A DNA stretch of 64,000 nt, taken from contig JADJAS010000001.1 in the NCBI GenBank assembly GCA_016704145.1, forward strand, positions 248,001 through 312,000, given 5' to 3'. Shown here piece after piece: positions 18,969 through 27,970 of the stretch (the stretch's first letter is position 1; every line of letters begins with the position of its first letter). Source of the stretch: Rhodocyclaceae bacterium (GTDB taxonomy: Bacteria > Pseudomonadota > Gammaproteobacteria > Burkholderiales > Rhodocyclaceae). A model generated the notes under the pieces. That model searched no databases, was not told the DNA's origin, and saw only the letters and a list, made by a program, of their open reading frames with translations. The position numbers and the translations under genes are program-made.

Positions 18969-20177
18969 CTATAAACGCTCCTGCATTTCCGGCGCCTGAA
19001 GAGCGCGCGCCGAGGTGTCGACGGGCGCCAGGTCGCGGATCTCCTTGCCTTCCGGCACGGCCCGCAGGTCGCGGAACTTGCGCGCCGTGACCAGCACGCG
19101 CGTTTCCAGCGAACCGACCGCCTTGTTGTAGGCGCCGACCGCCTCGCCGAGGTTCTTGCCGACGCCGGCCCAGTGGTCGGCCAGGGTCGCCAGCCGCTCG
19201 TACAAATCCTTGCCGAGGTCGCTGATCTTCTGCGCGTTCTCGGCCAGCGCCTCCTGCTTCCAGCCGTAAGCCACTGCGCGCAGCAGCGCGATCAGGGTCG
19301 TCGGCGTGGCGAGGATGACGCGGCTGTCGACGCCCGCCTCGATCAGGCCGGGATCGGCTTCCAGCGCGGCGCTGTAGAAGGTCTCGCCGGGCAGGAAGAG
19401 CACGACGAAATCCGGCGAGGGCTGGAACTGCTCCCAGTAGGCCTTGCGGCCCAGCTTGGTCAGGTGGTCGCGCACGTGGCGCGCGTGGTCGGCGATCTTG
19501 CGGCGGCGGATAGCGTCGTCGTCGGTCTCCAAGGCGTCGAGGTAGGCGGCCAGCGGCGCCTTGGCGTCGACGACGATGTTCTTGCCGCCGGGCAGCTTGA
19601 CGATCAGGTCCGGGCGCAGCCTGCCCTCTTCCGTGTCGGTCGATTCCTGCTCGAAGAAATCGCAGTGGTCGAGCATGCCGGCCATCTCGACCACGCGCTT
19701 CAGCTGGATCTCGCCCCACCTTCCTCGTGTATGCGGCGCGCGCAGCGCCTTGACCAGGTTGGCCGTCTCGCTCTTCAACTGGCCCTGCGATTCCGCCAGC
19801 GCCCGCACCTGCTGCGTCAGCGTGGCATAGGCGTCGATGCGCGACTTCTCGATGCCGGCGATCTGCTGCTCGAACTTCGAGAGCGACTCCTTCATCGGCG
19901 ATACCAGTTCGCCGATCGCCTGCTGGCGCTTTTCCAGCTCGCCCGACGCCTCGGCCTGCTGGCGCTCCAGCGCCAGCCGGGCGAGATCGAGGAAGCGCTG
20001 GTTGTTGCGCTCCAGCGCATCCGCCGACAGCGCCTTGAAGGCGTCCGTCAGCCGCAGGCGCTCCGTCTCCGCCTCGCGCGCCCGCGCGCGCAGCAGCAGG
20101 AACACCGCAAGACCGCCAAGCAGCAGCCCGACCGCAAACGCCAGCAGCAACGACCAATCCGAACCCATGGAATTCAT
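18969..20177 (-). CDS. rmuC: RmuC family DNA recombination protein
   Basis: A 402-residue protein: an N-terminal membrane segment (SLLLAFAVGLLLGGLAVFLLL), a long coiled coil (about 35-150, rich in Glu/Arg/Gln/Ala), then the RmuC restriction-endonuclease-like domain (GRWGEIQLKRVVEMAGML; RPDLIVKLPGGKNIVVDAKAPL; FVVLFLPGETFYSAAL; VILATPTTLIALLRAVAYGW). RmuC limits inversions at short inverted repeats and is probably a nuclease tethered to the membrane. ATG codons at 20177 and 20168 are both possible starts; neither has a clear ribosome site. It is the first gene of a same-strand run that continues with the ATPase and AddAB-like genes after a promoter-like gap. Confidence 0.92.
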   Translation of the reverse strand: MNSMGSDWSLLLAFAVGLLLGGLAVFLLLRARAREAETERLRLTDAFKALSADALERNNQRFLDLARLALERQQAEASGELEKRQQAIGELVSPMKESLSKFEQQIAGIEKSRIDAYATLTQQVRALAESQGQLKSETANLVKALRAPHTRGRWGEIQLKRVVEMAGMLDHCDFFEQESTDTEEGRLRPDLIVKLPGGKNIVVDAKAPLAAYLDALETDDDAIRRRKIADHARHVRDHLTKLGRKAYWEQFQPSPDFVVLFLPGETFYSAALEADPGLIEAGVDSRVILATPTTLIALLRAVAYGWKQEALAENAQKISDLGKDLYERLATLADHWAGVGKNLGEAVGAYNKAVGSLETRVLVTARKFRDLRAVPEGKEIRDLAPVDTSARALQAPEMQERL

Positions 20178-20501
20178 GCGGGCAGTCTACCCGACTCCGC
20201 CCCTCGCCCAAACCGACGCCGTTGCCGCCCATGCCGCGTGGGAGTAAGCTGCCGTCATGAACGGGAACAAGCCCGACCGCCCCGCCAATGGCGTCCCGCC
20301 ACGGCTGACTTCCGGTGACTTTGTGGCGCGCCATGCAAGGCTCCTCGATATCTTGCCGTTGGAGCCTTGCCATGCCATTTGCTTCACCGCAGAATGCGGC
20401 GATGAAATCACTTTTTCTACAGCTTCGTTGTCCATAGCGATGGCCTGCGTCTCTCAAGAAGCTTACTTGGCGAACATACCACCCACGATGCACCAGATTC
20501 C
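20178..20501. other. Intergenic region without a recognised gene
   Basis: This 324-base gap lies between the divergent rmuC and the next plus-strand gene. Open frames of 82 codons exist on both strands (20257-20505 plus, 20187-20435 minus), but neither resembles a known protein. The one clear element is a copy of the dispersed motif at 20290-20312. The part from 20400 is less GC-rich and may hold the promoter of the following gene. Confidence 0.5.
20290..20312 (+). repeat. Dispersed 23-bp motif, site 5 of 13
   Basis: Intergenic, in the gap upstream of rmuC. It has GGCG, tccc, GCC, acgg, CTGACTTC; this is the only copy with C as the last base. Confidence 0.65.
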
Positions 20502-20855
20502 ATGATCCGCTTCGACATGGCCCTGCGTGAATGGGGCACACCCGCATTTGCTACCGTGCTGAAGGAAGAGATCGAGCGGCTGGACCCAGACCTGTTGCCG
20601 CTGCAGCAGGGGTTGGCGCGGTCGAGCAGTGTCGCGCCAGGGGCACCGACGGCGATGGTCATTGGTGCGAGTGCAGACGGTGGCAGCATCCGCGCGCGAG
20701 CGGGGATTTTCTACGCCGGGATCATTGCCGGTTGCAGTTGCGCCGACGATCCGACGCCGGTCGACCAGATCGACGAGTACTGCGAGATCGAGATCACGAT
20801 CGACCGGGCCAGCGGCACCGCGACGATCGCCCTGCTGCCGACCACGCCCGACTAG
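20502..20855 (+). CDS. Conserved hypothetical protein
   Basis: A 117-residue protein I can only place as a small conserved hypothetical of betaproteobacteria. It has an N-terminal helical part (ALREWGTPAFATVLKEEIERL) and a C-terminal beta-rich half: GIFYAGIIAGCSCADDPTP, then DQIDEYCEIEITIDRASGTATIALL, containing three cysteines and an acidic strand pattern. No signal peptide or membrane segment is visible. A second ATG at 20517 is an alternative start; neither has a good ribosome site. It precedes the esterase gene by 101 bases on the same strand. Confidence 0.65.
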   Translation: MIRFDMALREWGTPAFATVLKEEIERLDPDLLPLQQGLARSSSVAPGAPTAMVIGASADGGSIRARAGIFYAGIIAGCSCADDPTPVDQIDEYCEIEITIDRASGTATIALLPTTPD

Positions 20856-20956
20856 CGTTCCGCCGGGCGCTGCGGGCTGTTGCCCGACGCGGGCTCCGTC
20901 GGTAATCTGCCTGCCTTTGCGACCGGCATGTCCGCCATTCTGACGAGGGAGAAGCA

Positions 20957-22399
20957 ATGCCTGCAGCTGCACGCCAAGTATTGATCGTTCATGGCTGGAG
21001 CGACACCTCCAAGTCGTTCCGCGCGCTGGCCCGCTTCCTGGCCGACCACGGTTACAACGCCAGGCTGCTCTGGCTGGGCGACTACATTTCGCGCGACGAC
21101 GACCTGCGCGTGGAGGATGTGGCGCGACGCATGGGCGAAGTCATCGACGAGCGGATGGCGAAGGGTGAACTCGACAAGTCGTTCGACATGATCGTGCACA
21201 GCACGGGCGGGCTGGTGGCCCGCGCCTGGCTGACCGCGCGCTACCGCGGCATGGCCGAGCAATGCCCGATGAAGCGGCTGTTGATGCTGGCGCCAGCGAA
21301 CTACGGCTCCAAGCTGGCGGCCACGGGCAAGAGCCTGCTCGGCCGGGTGGTGAAGGGCTACGACAACTGGTTCCACACCGGCCAGGGCATCCTCGACGAC
21401 CTGGAACTGGCGAGCCCCTACCAGTGGGAACTGGCGCAGCGCGACATCCTGATGCCGATCGGCAGCGGCAACGAACGCTACTACGGCGCCGACCGCGTCT
21501 GGCCGTTCGTGATCGTCGGCTCCCATCCCTATGCGGGAATGCTGCGCCAGATCGTGAACGAAGACGGCAGCGACGGCACGGTGCGCGTCTGCGCCGCCAA
21601 CCTGAATGCGCGCGGCGTGACCATCGACTTCAGCCGGCCCGATCCGCAGGACCAGTTCGTCGAGTGGGATTCGCGCATCGAGTGCGAAGTGCCGCTGGCC
21701 GTGCTGCCGACCCGAACGCACGGCTCGATCGTCGACCCCGAGCGCGCCGACGGCTCGAACCGTGAGGACATTGCCGAAACCGCGGACGAGAAAGCCCTGC
21801 TGGGCAAGCTGATCCTGGAAGCGCTCGGCTGCTCGAGCTTCGATGCTTATCGCGCGATCCGGCAGCGCTGGGACGACGAGGTCACCGAAAAGACCGCGGA
21901 GCGGCGGCTGGCACCACCCGACGGCAGCAAGGCCGACTACTTCCACCAGTATTTCCAGCTCAACGCCTATGTCGTCGACAACCACGGCAAGCCGGTCGGC
22001 GACTACTTCCTCGAATTCTTCTCCGACACCAGGAAGGCCCACGAGGCGGCCAACGTCTTCCTGCACGGCGAGGTGATCGAGGACGTGAAGAAGAACACGC
22101 GCGACCCGGGGCTGCGCAACCTGTATTTCGATCGCACCGACCTCTATGACGGCTACTACAGGCTGCTGCCGAAAAACACGCCACCCGTGCTTTACATGTC
22201 GATCTCGGCCGCGTCGCCGGGCAAGAACGTGAGCTACTTCGAGCGGGAGAAGATGGGCGCGGAAGCCTGGGTGCCGGTGCATCTGCACGGCGACTCGTCG
22301 AGATGCTGGCTGCGCCGCAACACCACCCACTACCTGAAGATCATCATCCCGCGCATGCCGGCGACCGATGTCTTCAAGCTGGCCCGCTTCCAGCCCTGA
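20957..22399 (+). CDS. Alpha/beta hydrolase, lipase/esterase-like, with C-terminal beta domain
   Basis: A 480-residue protein. Residues 1-290 are an alpha/beta hydrolase: VLIVHGWSDTSKSFRALARF (oxyanion loop HGW), nucleophile elbow VHSTGGLVAR (Ser82), MLAPANYGSKLA, and a late THGS (His) that could complete the triad. Residues from about 320 (ADYFHQYFQLNAYVVDN) form a beta-rich domain ending in LRRNTTHYLKIIIPR, of unknown function. The architecture resembles cytoplasmic lipase-like proteins with a beta-sandwich tail; there is no signal peptide. The start at 20957 has GAGGGAGAAG upstream. The next gene begins at or just after its stop. Confidence 0.75.
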   Translation: MPAAARQVLIVHGWSDTSKSFRALARFLADHGYNARLLWLGDYISRDDDLRVEDVARRMGEVIDERMAKGELDKSFDMIVHSTGGLVARAWLTARYRGMAEQCPMKRLLMLAPANYGSKLAATGKSLLGRVVKGYDNWFHTGQGILDDLELASPYQWELAQRDILMPIGSGNERYYGADRVWPFVIVGSHPYAGMLRQIVNEDGSDGTVRVCAANLNARGVTIDFSRPDPQDQFVEWDSRIECEVPLAVLPTRTHGSIVDPERADGSNREDIAETADEKALLGKLILEALGCSSFDAYRAIRQRWDDEVTEKTAERRLAPPDGSKADYFHQYFQLNAYVVDNHGKPVGDYFLEFFSDTRKAHEAANVFLHGEVIEDVKKNTRDPGLRNLYFDRTDLYDGYYRLLPKNTPPVLYMSISAASPGKNVSYFEREKMGAEAWVPVHLHGDSSRCWLRRNTTHYLKIIIPRMPATDVFKLARFQP

Positions 22400-22428
22400 T
22401 GGCCGGTCACGATCCGCGCGTCCCAGCC

Positions 22429-23019
22429 ATGAAGTGCCTCGTCGTCATCGCGCACCCCCTCGCCGATAGCCTCTGCCACGCGCTGGCGCGCACGGCGATC
22501 GAGGCCCTGACAGCCGCCGGCCACGAAGTGGTGGTGGAAGATCTCTATCGCTCCGGCTTCAACGCGGCGCTCGGCGCCGCCGAACGCCAGAGTTACTACG
22601 GCGCGAGCTTCGACGACTCGGCCGCGCGCGATCAGATCGACCGCCTGCTCGCCACCGAGGCCCTGGTGCTCGTGTTTCCGACCTGGTGGTTCGGCTTTCC
22701 GGCGATCCTGAAGGGCTGGTTCGATCGCGTCTGGGCGCCCGGCATCGCCTACGACCACGGCAACGATCTCGGCCCGATCGAGCCACGGCTGCACCGTCTC
22801 CGCCGCACCCTCGCCGTGACCACGCTCGGTTCGCCGTGGTGGGTGGATTGGCTGCTGCTTCGGCGGCCGGTGCGGCGCGTGCTGAAGACCGCCCTGCTCG
22901 GCACCTGCGCGCCGGCCTGCCGCTTCGAGATGCTATCGCTCCATCAGGCCGAGCGGCTCGCGCCGGCGCGGGCAAGCGCTTTCCGCGCTCGCATCGAACG
23001 CCTGCTGTCGCGTTGGTGA
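22429..23019 (+). CDS. NAD(P)H dehydrogenase (quinone)-like flavodoxin-fold protein
   Basis: A 196-residue protein of the NQO/MdaB flavodoxin-like family, which transfers hydride from NAD(P)H through FMN/FAD to quinones. It has CLVVIAHPLADSLCHALA (flavin phosphate loop), LVLVFPTWWFGFPAILKGWFDRVW (the P-x-W-W-x-x-P-A-x-L-K-x-x-x-D-R signature), and TTLGSPWW. I chose MKCLVV at 22429 because homologues begin there; an in-frame ATG at 22399 overlaps the esterase stop (TGATG) and would add ten residues, so coupling is possible. Physiological substrate unknown. Confidence 0.8.
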   Translation: MKCLVVIAHPLADSLCHALARTAIEALTAAGHEVVVEDLYRSGFNAALGAAERQSYYGASFDDSAARDQIDRLLATEALVLVFPTWWFGFPAILKGWFDRVWAPGIAYDHGNDLGPIEPRLHRLRRTLAVTTLGSPWWVDWLLLRRPVRRVLKTALLGTCAPACRFEMLSLHQAERLAPARASAFRARIERLLSRW

Positions 23020-23190
23020 AACCCGGCGACGGCCACCGACGGTCGCCATCGCCACCCCATGACACGCGATTGGCGCTTGTGTAACATGGCTGCTCATGGC
23101 ACCGCGTCAACCCCTCTCCCGGCGGGCAGCTACCGGCGTTCTCCGCCCCACCGTCGCTGACGCACCGCGGTCGCACCCCGGTGCTGCCCG

Positions 23191-25563
23191 ATGAGCCTGC
23201 GCGCGCGCATCCTGCTGCTGGCGCTGGCGGCGTCGTTGCTGCCGCTGCTGACGATGCTCTGGCTGCTGCTGGAGATACGGGCGTCGAACAGCGACCAGAC
23301 GCGCGAACAGATCATCCAGCGTTCCGAAACGATTGCCGCCGAGCTCGACGACCGCATCGCCGGGACGGGGCAGCTGCTGTTCGGCCTCGGGCGCGTACCG
23401 CTGGTCGGCAGCGATGACCAGGCGGCCTGCTCGGCCTTTCTCGCCGACGTGCTCAAGGAGCACCCGCAATACACCGGCATCCTCACCATCCGGCCCAACG
23501 GCAACCTGCACTGCGATTCGCTCAACAGCGGCCGCGCGCTGAATCTGAACGATCGCCAGTATTTCCGCCAGGCGCGCACCGCCAGCGGCACGGTGGTCGA
23601 GGCGGCTGTCGGCCGGCTGACCGGCAAGGGCGTCTTGCAGATCGCCTATCCGGTGCGCGCGGCGGACAACACGCTGCGTTACGTGCTGCTGGCATCGCTG
23701 GACATGGATACCTACGGACGGGCGGTGGCGGCGGCGCTGCCGTTCGCCCGCATGAATTTCCAGGTCTGGAACGGCGACGGCTCGATCGTCATGGACCATC
23801 CCGGGCCTGGTTCGACGAAGCTGGAGGTCGGCCCAGCCGAAAAAACCTTCATGCTCGGACCATCACCGGACAATACGGCCGTGGTCGGCGCGGATGAAAG
23901 CGCGCGTATCTGGGTCAAGGCGCTGTTGCCCGGCTCACGCGACACCGGACTGCGCCTGGCGCTCAGCGTGCCGGAAGCCGACCTCAACGAGCGTGTCGAT
24001 AGCCAGTTCCGGCAGGCGCTGTCCTGGTTGGCCATGGCCGCCGCGCTGATCTTCGTGGTGGCCGCCGTGCTCGGCGAATTTGCCGTCCGGCGCCAGACGG
24101 CGCGCCTGATGCAGGCCATTTCGCGCATGGACGCCGGCGACTACCGCTCGCGCATCGGCGCGCCCTACCCGCGCGGCGAACTCGGCCAGGTGATGGGCGC
24201 GCTCGACCGCATGGCCGGCTCGCTCGAGCAACAGCGCGTCGAGATCGCCCGCAACACGGAAGCGCTCGAGTACCAGGCCAACACCGATCCGCTGACCCAC
24301 CTGGCCAATCGCCACCTGCTGACCGACCGCCTCGAGCAGACGCTGGTCTACGCCCGGCGCGCCCATCGCGTCGCCGGCGTGCTGATGCTCGATCTCGATC
24401 GCTTCAAGACCGTGAACGACAGCCTCGGCCACCGGCAGGGCGACCAGTTGCTGCGGGCGGTGGCCGACCGCCTGCGCGCATGCGTGCGCGAGGGCGACAC
24501 GGTAGCGCGCCTGGGCGGCGACGAGTTCGTGGTGGTGCTGAGCGACATGGCCGACGTGGCCGACATCGTGCCGGTGGCGCAGAAGATTCTCGGCGCGCTG
24601 GCCGAGCCGATGGAGATCGGCCGACAGTTGCTGTCGGTGAACACCAGTCTGGGCATCGCCGTCTATCCGCGCGACGGCGAAACGGCCGACACGCTGCTGC
24701 AATACGCCGACACGGCGATGTATCGCGCCAAGGCCGACGGCGGCAATGCCATGGCCTTCTTCACGCCGGAAATGATGCGGGCCCTGACCGAGCGCCTGCA
24801 ACTGGAAGCCGGCCTGCGCCGCGCCATCGAATTGGGCGAACTGCGGGTGCACTTCCAGCCGATCATCGATGCCGGCAGCGGCCGCGTCGTCTCCGCCGAG
24901 GCGCTGGTGCGCTGGCAGGATCCCGAGCGCGGGCTGATCTCGCCGCTGGAGTTCATCCCCATCGCCGAGGAAACCGGGCTGATCGTGCCGCTCGGCGACT
25001 GGGTGCTGCGCGAAGCCTGTACCCAGGCGCGGGCCTGGCAGGATCTGGGGCTGGGCAGCATTTCCGTGGCGGTGAATCTCTCGGTGCGGCAGTTCGCGGC
25101 GCCGACGCTCGATGAATCGGTCGCCCGCGCCCTCGAAGCCAGTGGCTGCCCGGCATCGCTGCTGCATCTCGAAATCACCGAGAGCTCGATCATGGACCAG
25201 ATCGAACAGGCCATGACCACCATGTACCGGCTGATCGCGCTTGGCCTGCACCTGACCATCGACGACTTCGGCACCGGCTATTCGTCGCTGAGCCAGCTCA
25301 AGCGGCTGCCGGTAACGACGCTGAAGATCGACCGCGCCTTCGTGCGCGACATCCAGCGTGAAGTCGAGGACGATGTCTTCGTCGACGCCATCCTGACGCT
25401 GGCCCGCAAGCTCGGCCTGCGCACCGTCGCCGAGGGTGTGGAAACGGAAGAGCAGCTGGGGTTCCTCGCCTCGCGCGGTTGCGATGCGTATCAGGGTTTT
25501 CTGTTCTCGCGCCCCCTCGCAGCCGAGGCCATGCCGCGCTTTCTGCGCGAGCGCAACACCTGA
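23191..25563 (+). CDS. Membrane c-di-GMP protein: CACHE-like sensor, HAMP, GGDEF, EAL
   Basis: A 790-residue signalling protein. Residues 7-28 are a membrane segment, about 35-275 a periplasmic sensor of the double-CACHE type (LNDRQYFRQARTASGTVV; IAYPVRAADNTLRYVLLASL), a second membrane segment lies at about 277-300, then HAMP, GGDEF (GGDEF intact at 442-446, with DLDRFKTVNDSLGH) and EAL (SAEALVRWQDPERGLI, Glu570; DDFGTGYSSLSQL; LKIDRAFVRD). Both catalytic centres look intact, so it may make and degrade c-di-GMP. A Leu-rich start follows 171 bases of intergenic DNA. It is convergent with the reductase operon. Confidence 0.92.
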   Translation: MSLRARILLLALAASLLPLLTMLWLLLEIRASNSDQTREQIIQRSETIAAELDDRIAGTGQLLFGLGRVPLVGSDDQAACSAFLADVLKEHPQYTGILTIRPNGNLHCDSLNSGRALNLNDRQYFRQARTASGTVVEAAVGRLTGKGVLQIAYPVRAADNTLRYVLLASLDMDTYGRAVAAALPFARMNFQVWNGDGSIVMDHPGPGSTKLEVGPAEKTFMLGPSPDNTAVVGADESARIWVKALLPGSRDTGLRLALSVPEADLNERVDSQFRQALSWLAMAAALIFVVAAVLGEFAVRRQTARLMQAISRMDAGDYRSRIGAPYPRGELGQVMGALDRMAGSLEQQRVEIARNTEALEYQANTDPLTHLANRHLLTDRLEQTLVYARRAHRVAGVLMLDLDRFKTVNDSLGHRQGDQLLRAVADRLRACVREGDTVARLGGDEFVVVLSDMADVADIVPVAQKILGALAEPMEIGRQLLSVNTSLGIAVYPRDGETADTLLQYADTAMYRAKADGGNAMAFFTPEMMRALTERLQLEAGLRRAIELGELRVHFQPIIDAGSGRVVSAEALVRWQDPERGLISPLEFIPIAEETGLIVPLGDWVLREACTQARAWQDLGLGSISVAVNLSVRQFAAPTLDESVARALEASGCPASLLHLEITESSIMDQIEQAMTTMYRLIALGLHLTIDDFGTGYSSLSQLKRLPVTTLKIDRAFVRDIQREVEDDVFVDAILTLARKLGLRTVAEGVETEEQLGFLASRGCDAYQGFLFSRPLAAEAMPRFLRERNT

Positions 25564-25567
25564 CGCC

Positions 25568-25590
25568 GGCGCGCCGCCGCGGCTGACTTT
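25568..25590 (+). repeat. Dispersed 23-bp motif, site 6 of 13
   Basis: Intergenic, in the 43-base gap between the convergent GGDEF-EAL and reductase genes. It has GGCG, cgcc, GCC, gcgg, CTGACTTT, CG. The position at converging gene ends recurs at sites 7, 9 and 11. Confidence 0.75.
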
Positions 25591-25606
25591 CGCCGGACGG
25601 CTGGCC

Positions 25607-26491
25607 TCAGTACAGCACTTCGGCCCAGTGGCCGCGCGCGACCAGTTCGTCGCGCACGCGCGACCAGGCCGCGGCGGAGCCGGCGATGCCCAACAAGGCC
25701 TTCTCGACCTGTTCTAACATGTCGGCGGTGCCCGCCACGAAGACACGGCAGTCGTCGCTCGTCAGCATCGCCCAGACTTCGGCGGCATTGCGCGTCAGCG
25801 CCTTGTCGAGTTCGACCGGCGCGTCGAACACCGGACGCGGGCTGATGGCCTGGAAAGCCTTGAAGGTCGGCAGGTCGTAGTAGTTGGCCAGGTCGTTGTT
25901 GACATCGTTCATGTACAGCATTTCCAGGCCCGAGCGCGCGCCGTAGAAGAGTCGCACCTTGCCTTCCCAGCGCACGAACTTCTGGTAGATCAGCCGGATC
26001 AGGCCACGGAAAGGGGCAATGCCGGTACCCATGCCGATCATCAGGATGTTGGCCGCGGGATTGTCCGGCACCTGGAACGGATAACCGACCGGGCCGACGT
26101 ATTCGATCGCGTCGCCCGGCTTCAGGTCGCACAGGTAATTCGACGCCACGCCCTCGTACTGCTCACCGTTGAAATCGTCGATGTAGAAGCAGCGACGCAC
26201 GCACAGGGCGAACTCGGTGCGGCTGCCGGCGCGCTCCTGGTCGGCGATGGAATACAGCCGGACGTGGTGCTTGTTACCGTACTGGCCCGGCGCCAGCAGG
26301 CGGATGCAACTGCCCGGCACCCCGTCGAAAGCGATGTCGTTGGTCCGGAACAGCAGTTGCCGGACTTCCTCGCGCGATGACTCCGGAGTAATGCGATGCG
26401 AGCTGATCAGTTCGGCCGCATGAACCTTGCCGTCGGCGGCGGCGATGTTTTGGGTGATACGCATGGTCTCGATGCTCCCGATCGCAATCAT
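25607..26491 (-). CDS. fpr: Ferredoxin--NADP+ reductase (plant-type FNR)
   Basis: A 294-residue FAD enzyme that passes electrons between NADP(H) and ferredoxin or flavodoxin. FAD binding is by HHVRLYSIAD (R-x-Y-S), NADP binding by ILMIGMGTGIAPFRGLI and FYGARSGLEMLYMND, and CRVFVAGTADMLEQVEKAL forms the C-terminal nucleotide site. The aromatic C-terminus (EVLY) is the typical stacking Tyr. Two starts are possible: 26491, directly at the stop of the upstream DUF294 gene, or 26461 (MRITQNI), which has GGGAG ten bases upstream and looks more like the family start. It is the last gene of the seven-gene operon. A link to oxygenase reductases of the box type is possible but not shown. Confidence 0.88.
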   Translation of the reverse strand: MIAIGSIETMRITQNIAAADGKVHAAELISSHRITPESSREEVRQLLFRTNDIAFDGVPGSCIRLLAPGQYGNKHHVRLYSIADQERAGSRTEFALCVRRCFYIDDFNGEQYEGVASNYLCDLKPGDAIEYVGPVGYPFQVPDNPAANILMIGMGTGIAPFRGLIRLIYQKFVRWEGKVRLFYGARSGLEMLYMNDVNNDLANYYDLPTFKAFQAISPRPVFDAPVELDKALTRNAAEVWAMLTSDDCRVFVAGTADMLEQVEKALLGIAGSAAAWSRVRDELVARGHWAEVLY

Positions 26492-27928
26492 CTATAAACG
26501 ATACTCCATCTGCAGCCGGCCCTGCAGTTTCCTGGCCTGCTTGAACGCTTCCTTGAGAATCAGCCGATCCAGCTCGTTGAGCTGGTCGGGATCGACGCGG
26601 TTGGCGGCGCCTTCCGGACCGGCTGCCTGCTGCTGGCGCAGCCGCAGCTGCTGGATGAAATAGAAGCCGTCGATCACCGCGCCGATGTCGTCGCGCCCCA
26701 GCTTGCCCTTCTCGGCCAGCGCGCGCAGCCGCTGCGCCGTGCCGGTCTCGCCGACGCCATTGGCCAGCGCGAGGATGCGCGCCGCATCGACGAACAGGCG
26801 GGCGCCGCTGGTCTTGAGGTCGAGGGTATGGGGGAACGCTTCGTTCTTCTCGAACACGAAGTCGCGGATCATGCCGATCGGCGGCTCGACCTGCACGGCG
26901 TTCTGGGCCATGAAGCGCAGGAACAGCGTGGCCGACGGCGCGTTCTGCATCAGCCATTCGCGCAGATCTTCCGCGAGTTCCTCGGGGCCGTAAAGCGCCC
27001 GGAAATCGAAGTAGATGGTGGCGTTGAGCAAGGCCAGGGGATTGTTGGAATGCAGCCAGGAGCCGAATTTCTGCCGCCATTCGTCCTTCGCGAGGCACAG
27101 CTCCGGATTGCTGGCCATGACGCCACCCTTGCACAGCGGGAAACCGCAGGTGGCCAGCCGGTCATTGACGGCCTTGGCGAACAGCAGAAAGCGGGCGCGC
27201 AGCGCCTCGGCATCGCCGCCACCGGCGTCGAAGATCAGGCCGTTGTCCTGGTCGGTGGACAGCGTCTGTTCGAAGCGGCCTTCCGAACCGAAGGACAGCC
27301 AGCTCCAGGCGATTTTCGGCAGGTCGAAGTCCTGCTGCGTGAGCTCGATGATGCGCACCGTCAGGTGGTCGTTCAGCGAGGAGATCAATTGCGTCAGCGG
27401 CTCGGCGGCGGAACCTTCGGCCAGCATGCGCTCGGCCAGGCGCTGGATATCGTCCGCCGCCGCCACCAGGGCTTCCATGTCGCGGGCGCCGCGGATTGCT
27501 CCGGAGATCGCCTTGCCGCCGCCGCTCTGCAATTCGTAGATGTCTTCCTGCGAGACGATTCCCGCCAGCCGGCCCGAGGCATCGACGACGATGACGTGAT
27601 GAACGCCATGGCGCGCCATCATCAGGGCCGCCTGGTAGATCGTCGAGCGCCAGTTGAGCGTCAGGAGGCCGCTGCCGCTCATCACCGACATCACCATCTG
27701 GTCGAGATCGCAACTCTTCGCCGCTACCTTGTGCAACAGGTCGCGCAACGTGAAGATGCCGAGGGGCCGGCCGCCGAGCGGCTCGACGACGATCACCGAA
27801 CCGATGCGATGCTCCGACATCGCCTGCACCGCCTCGCGCAAGGTGGCGTCGGGCGTGACGGTAATCGGCTTGTTGCGGATGAAGGCAGCCAGCTGGCTGT
27901 GCAGGGTCAGGCTTGCTTGGCGGGTCAT
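26492..27928 (-). CDS. CBS-pair DUF294 nucleotidyltransferase-like protein
   Basis: A 478-residue signalling protein. Residues 8-135 hold two CBS domains (ITVTPDATLREAVQAMSEHRIGSVIVV; TIYQAALMMARHGVHHVIVVD) that usually bind adenine nucleotides. Residues about 165-320 are the DUF294 nucleotidyltransferase-like domain with WLSFGSEGRFEQTLSTDQDN, in which GS and the D-x-D pair are the NTase motif, followed by the DUF294_C helical domain (ALLNATIYFDFRALYG ... LNELDRLILKEAFKQARKL). Related proteins sit next to acs and CrbS-type kinases in many proteobacteria, suggesting a role in acetate or energy status control. The gene abuts the reductase gene and follows a paralogue lacking CBS domains. Confidence 0.88.
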   Translation of the reverse strand: MTRQASLTLHSQLAAFIRNKPITVTPDATLREAVQAMSEHRIGSVIVVEPLGGRPLGIFTLRDLLHKVAAKSCDLDQMVMSVMSGSGLLTLNWRSTIYQAALMMARHGVHHVIVVDASGRLAGIVSQEDIYELQSGGGKAISGAIRGARDMEALVAAADDIQRLAERMLAEGSAAEPLTQLISSLNDHLTVRIIELTQQDFDLPKIAWSWLSFGSEGRFEQTLSTDQDNGLIFDAGGGDAEALRARFLLFAKAVNDRLATCGFPLCKGGVMASNPELCLAKDEWRQKFGSWLHSNNPLALLNATIYFDFRALYGPEELAEDLREWLMQNAPSATLFLRFMAQNAVQVEPPIGMIRDFVFEKNEAFPHTLDLKTSGARLFVDAARILALANGVGETGTAQRLRALAEKGKLGRDDIGAVIDGFYFIQQLRLRQQQAAGPEGAANRVDPDQLNELDRLILKEAFKQARKLQGRLQMEYRL

Positions 27929-27970
27929 GGGGCTACGCTGAGGAACATCGCATGCTGCGGTGCAAAAATA

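Noticed and set aside
20187..20505. Two 82-codon frames in the gap upstream of the small hypothetical gene
   Set aside because: No ribosome site, no recognisable family, and one contains the dispersed motif as its most conserved part.
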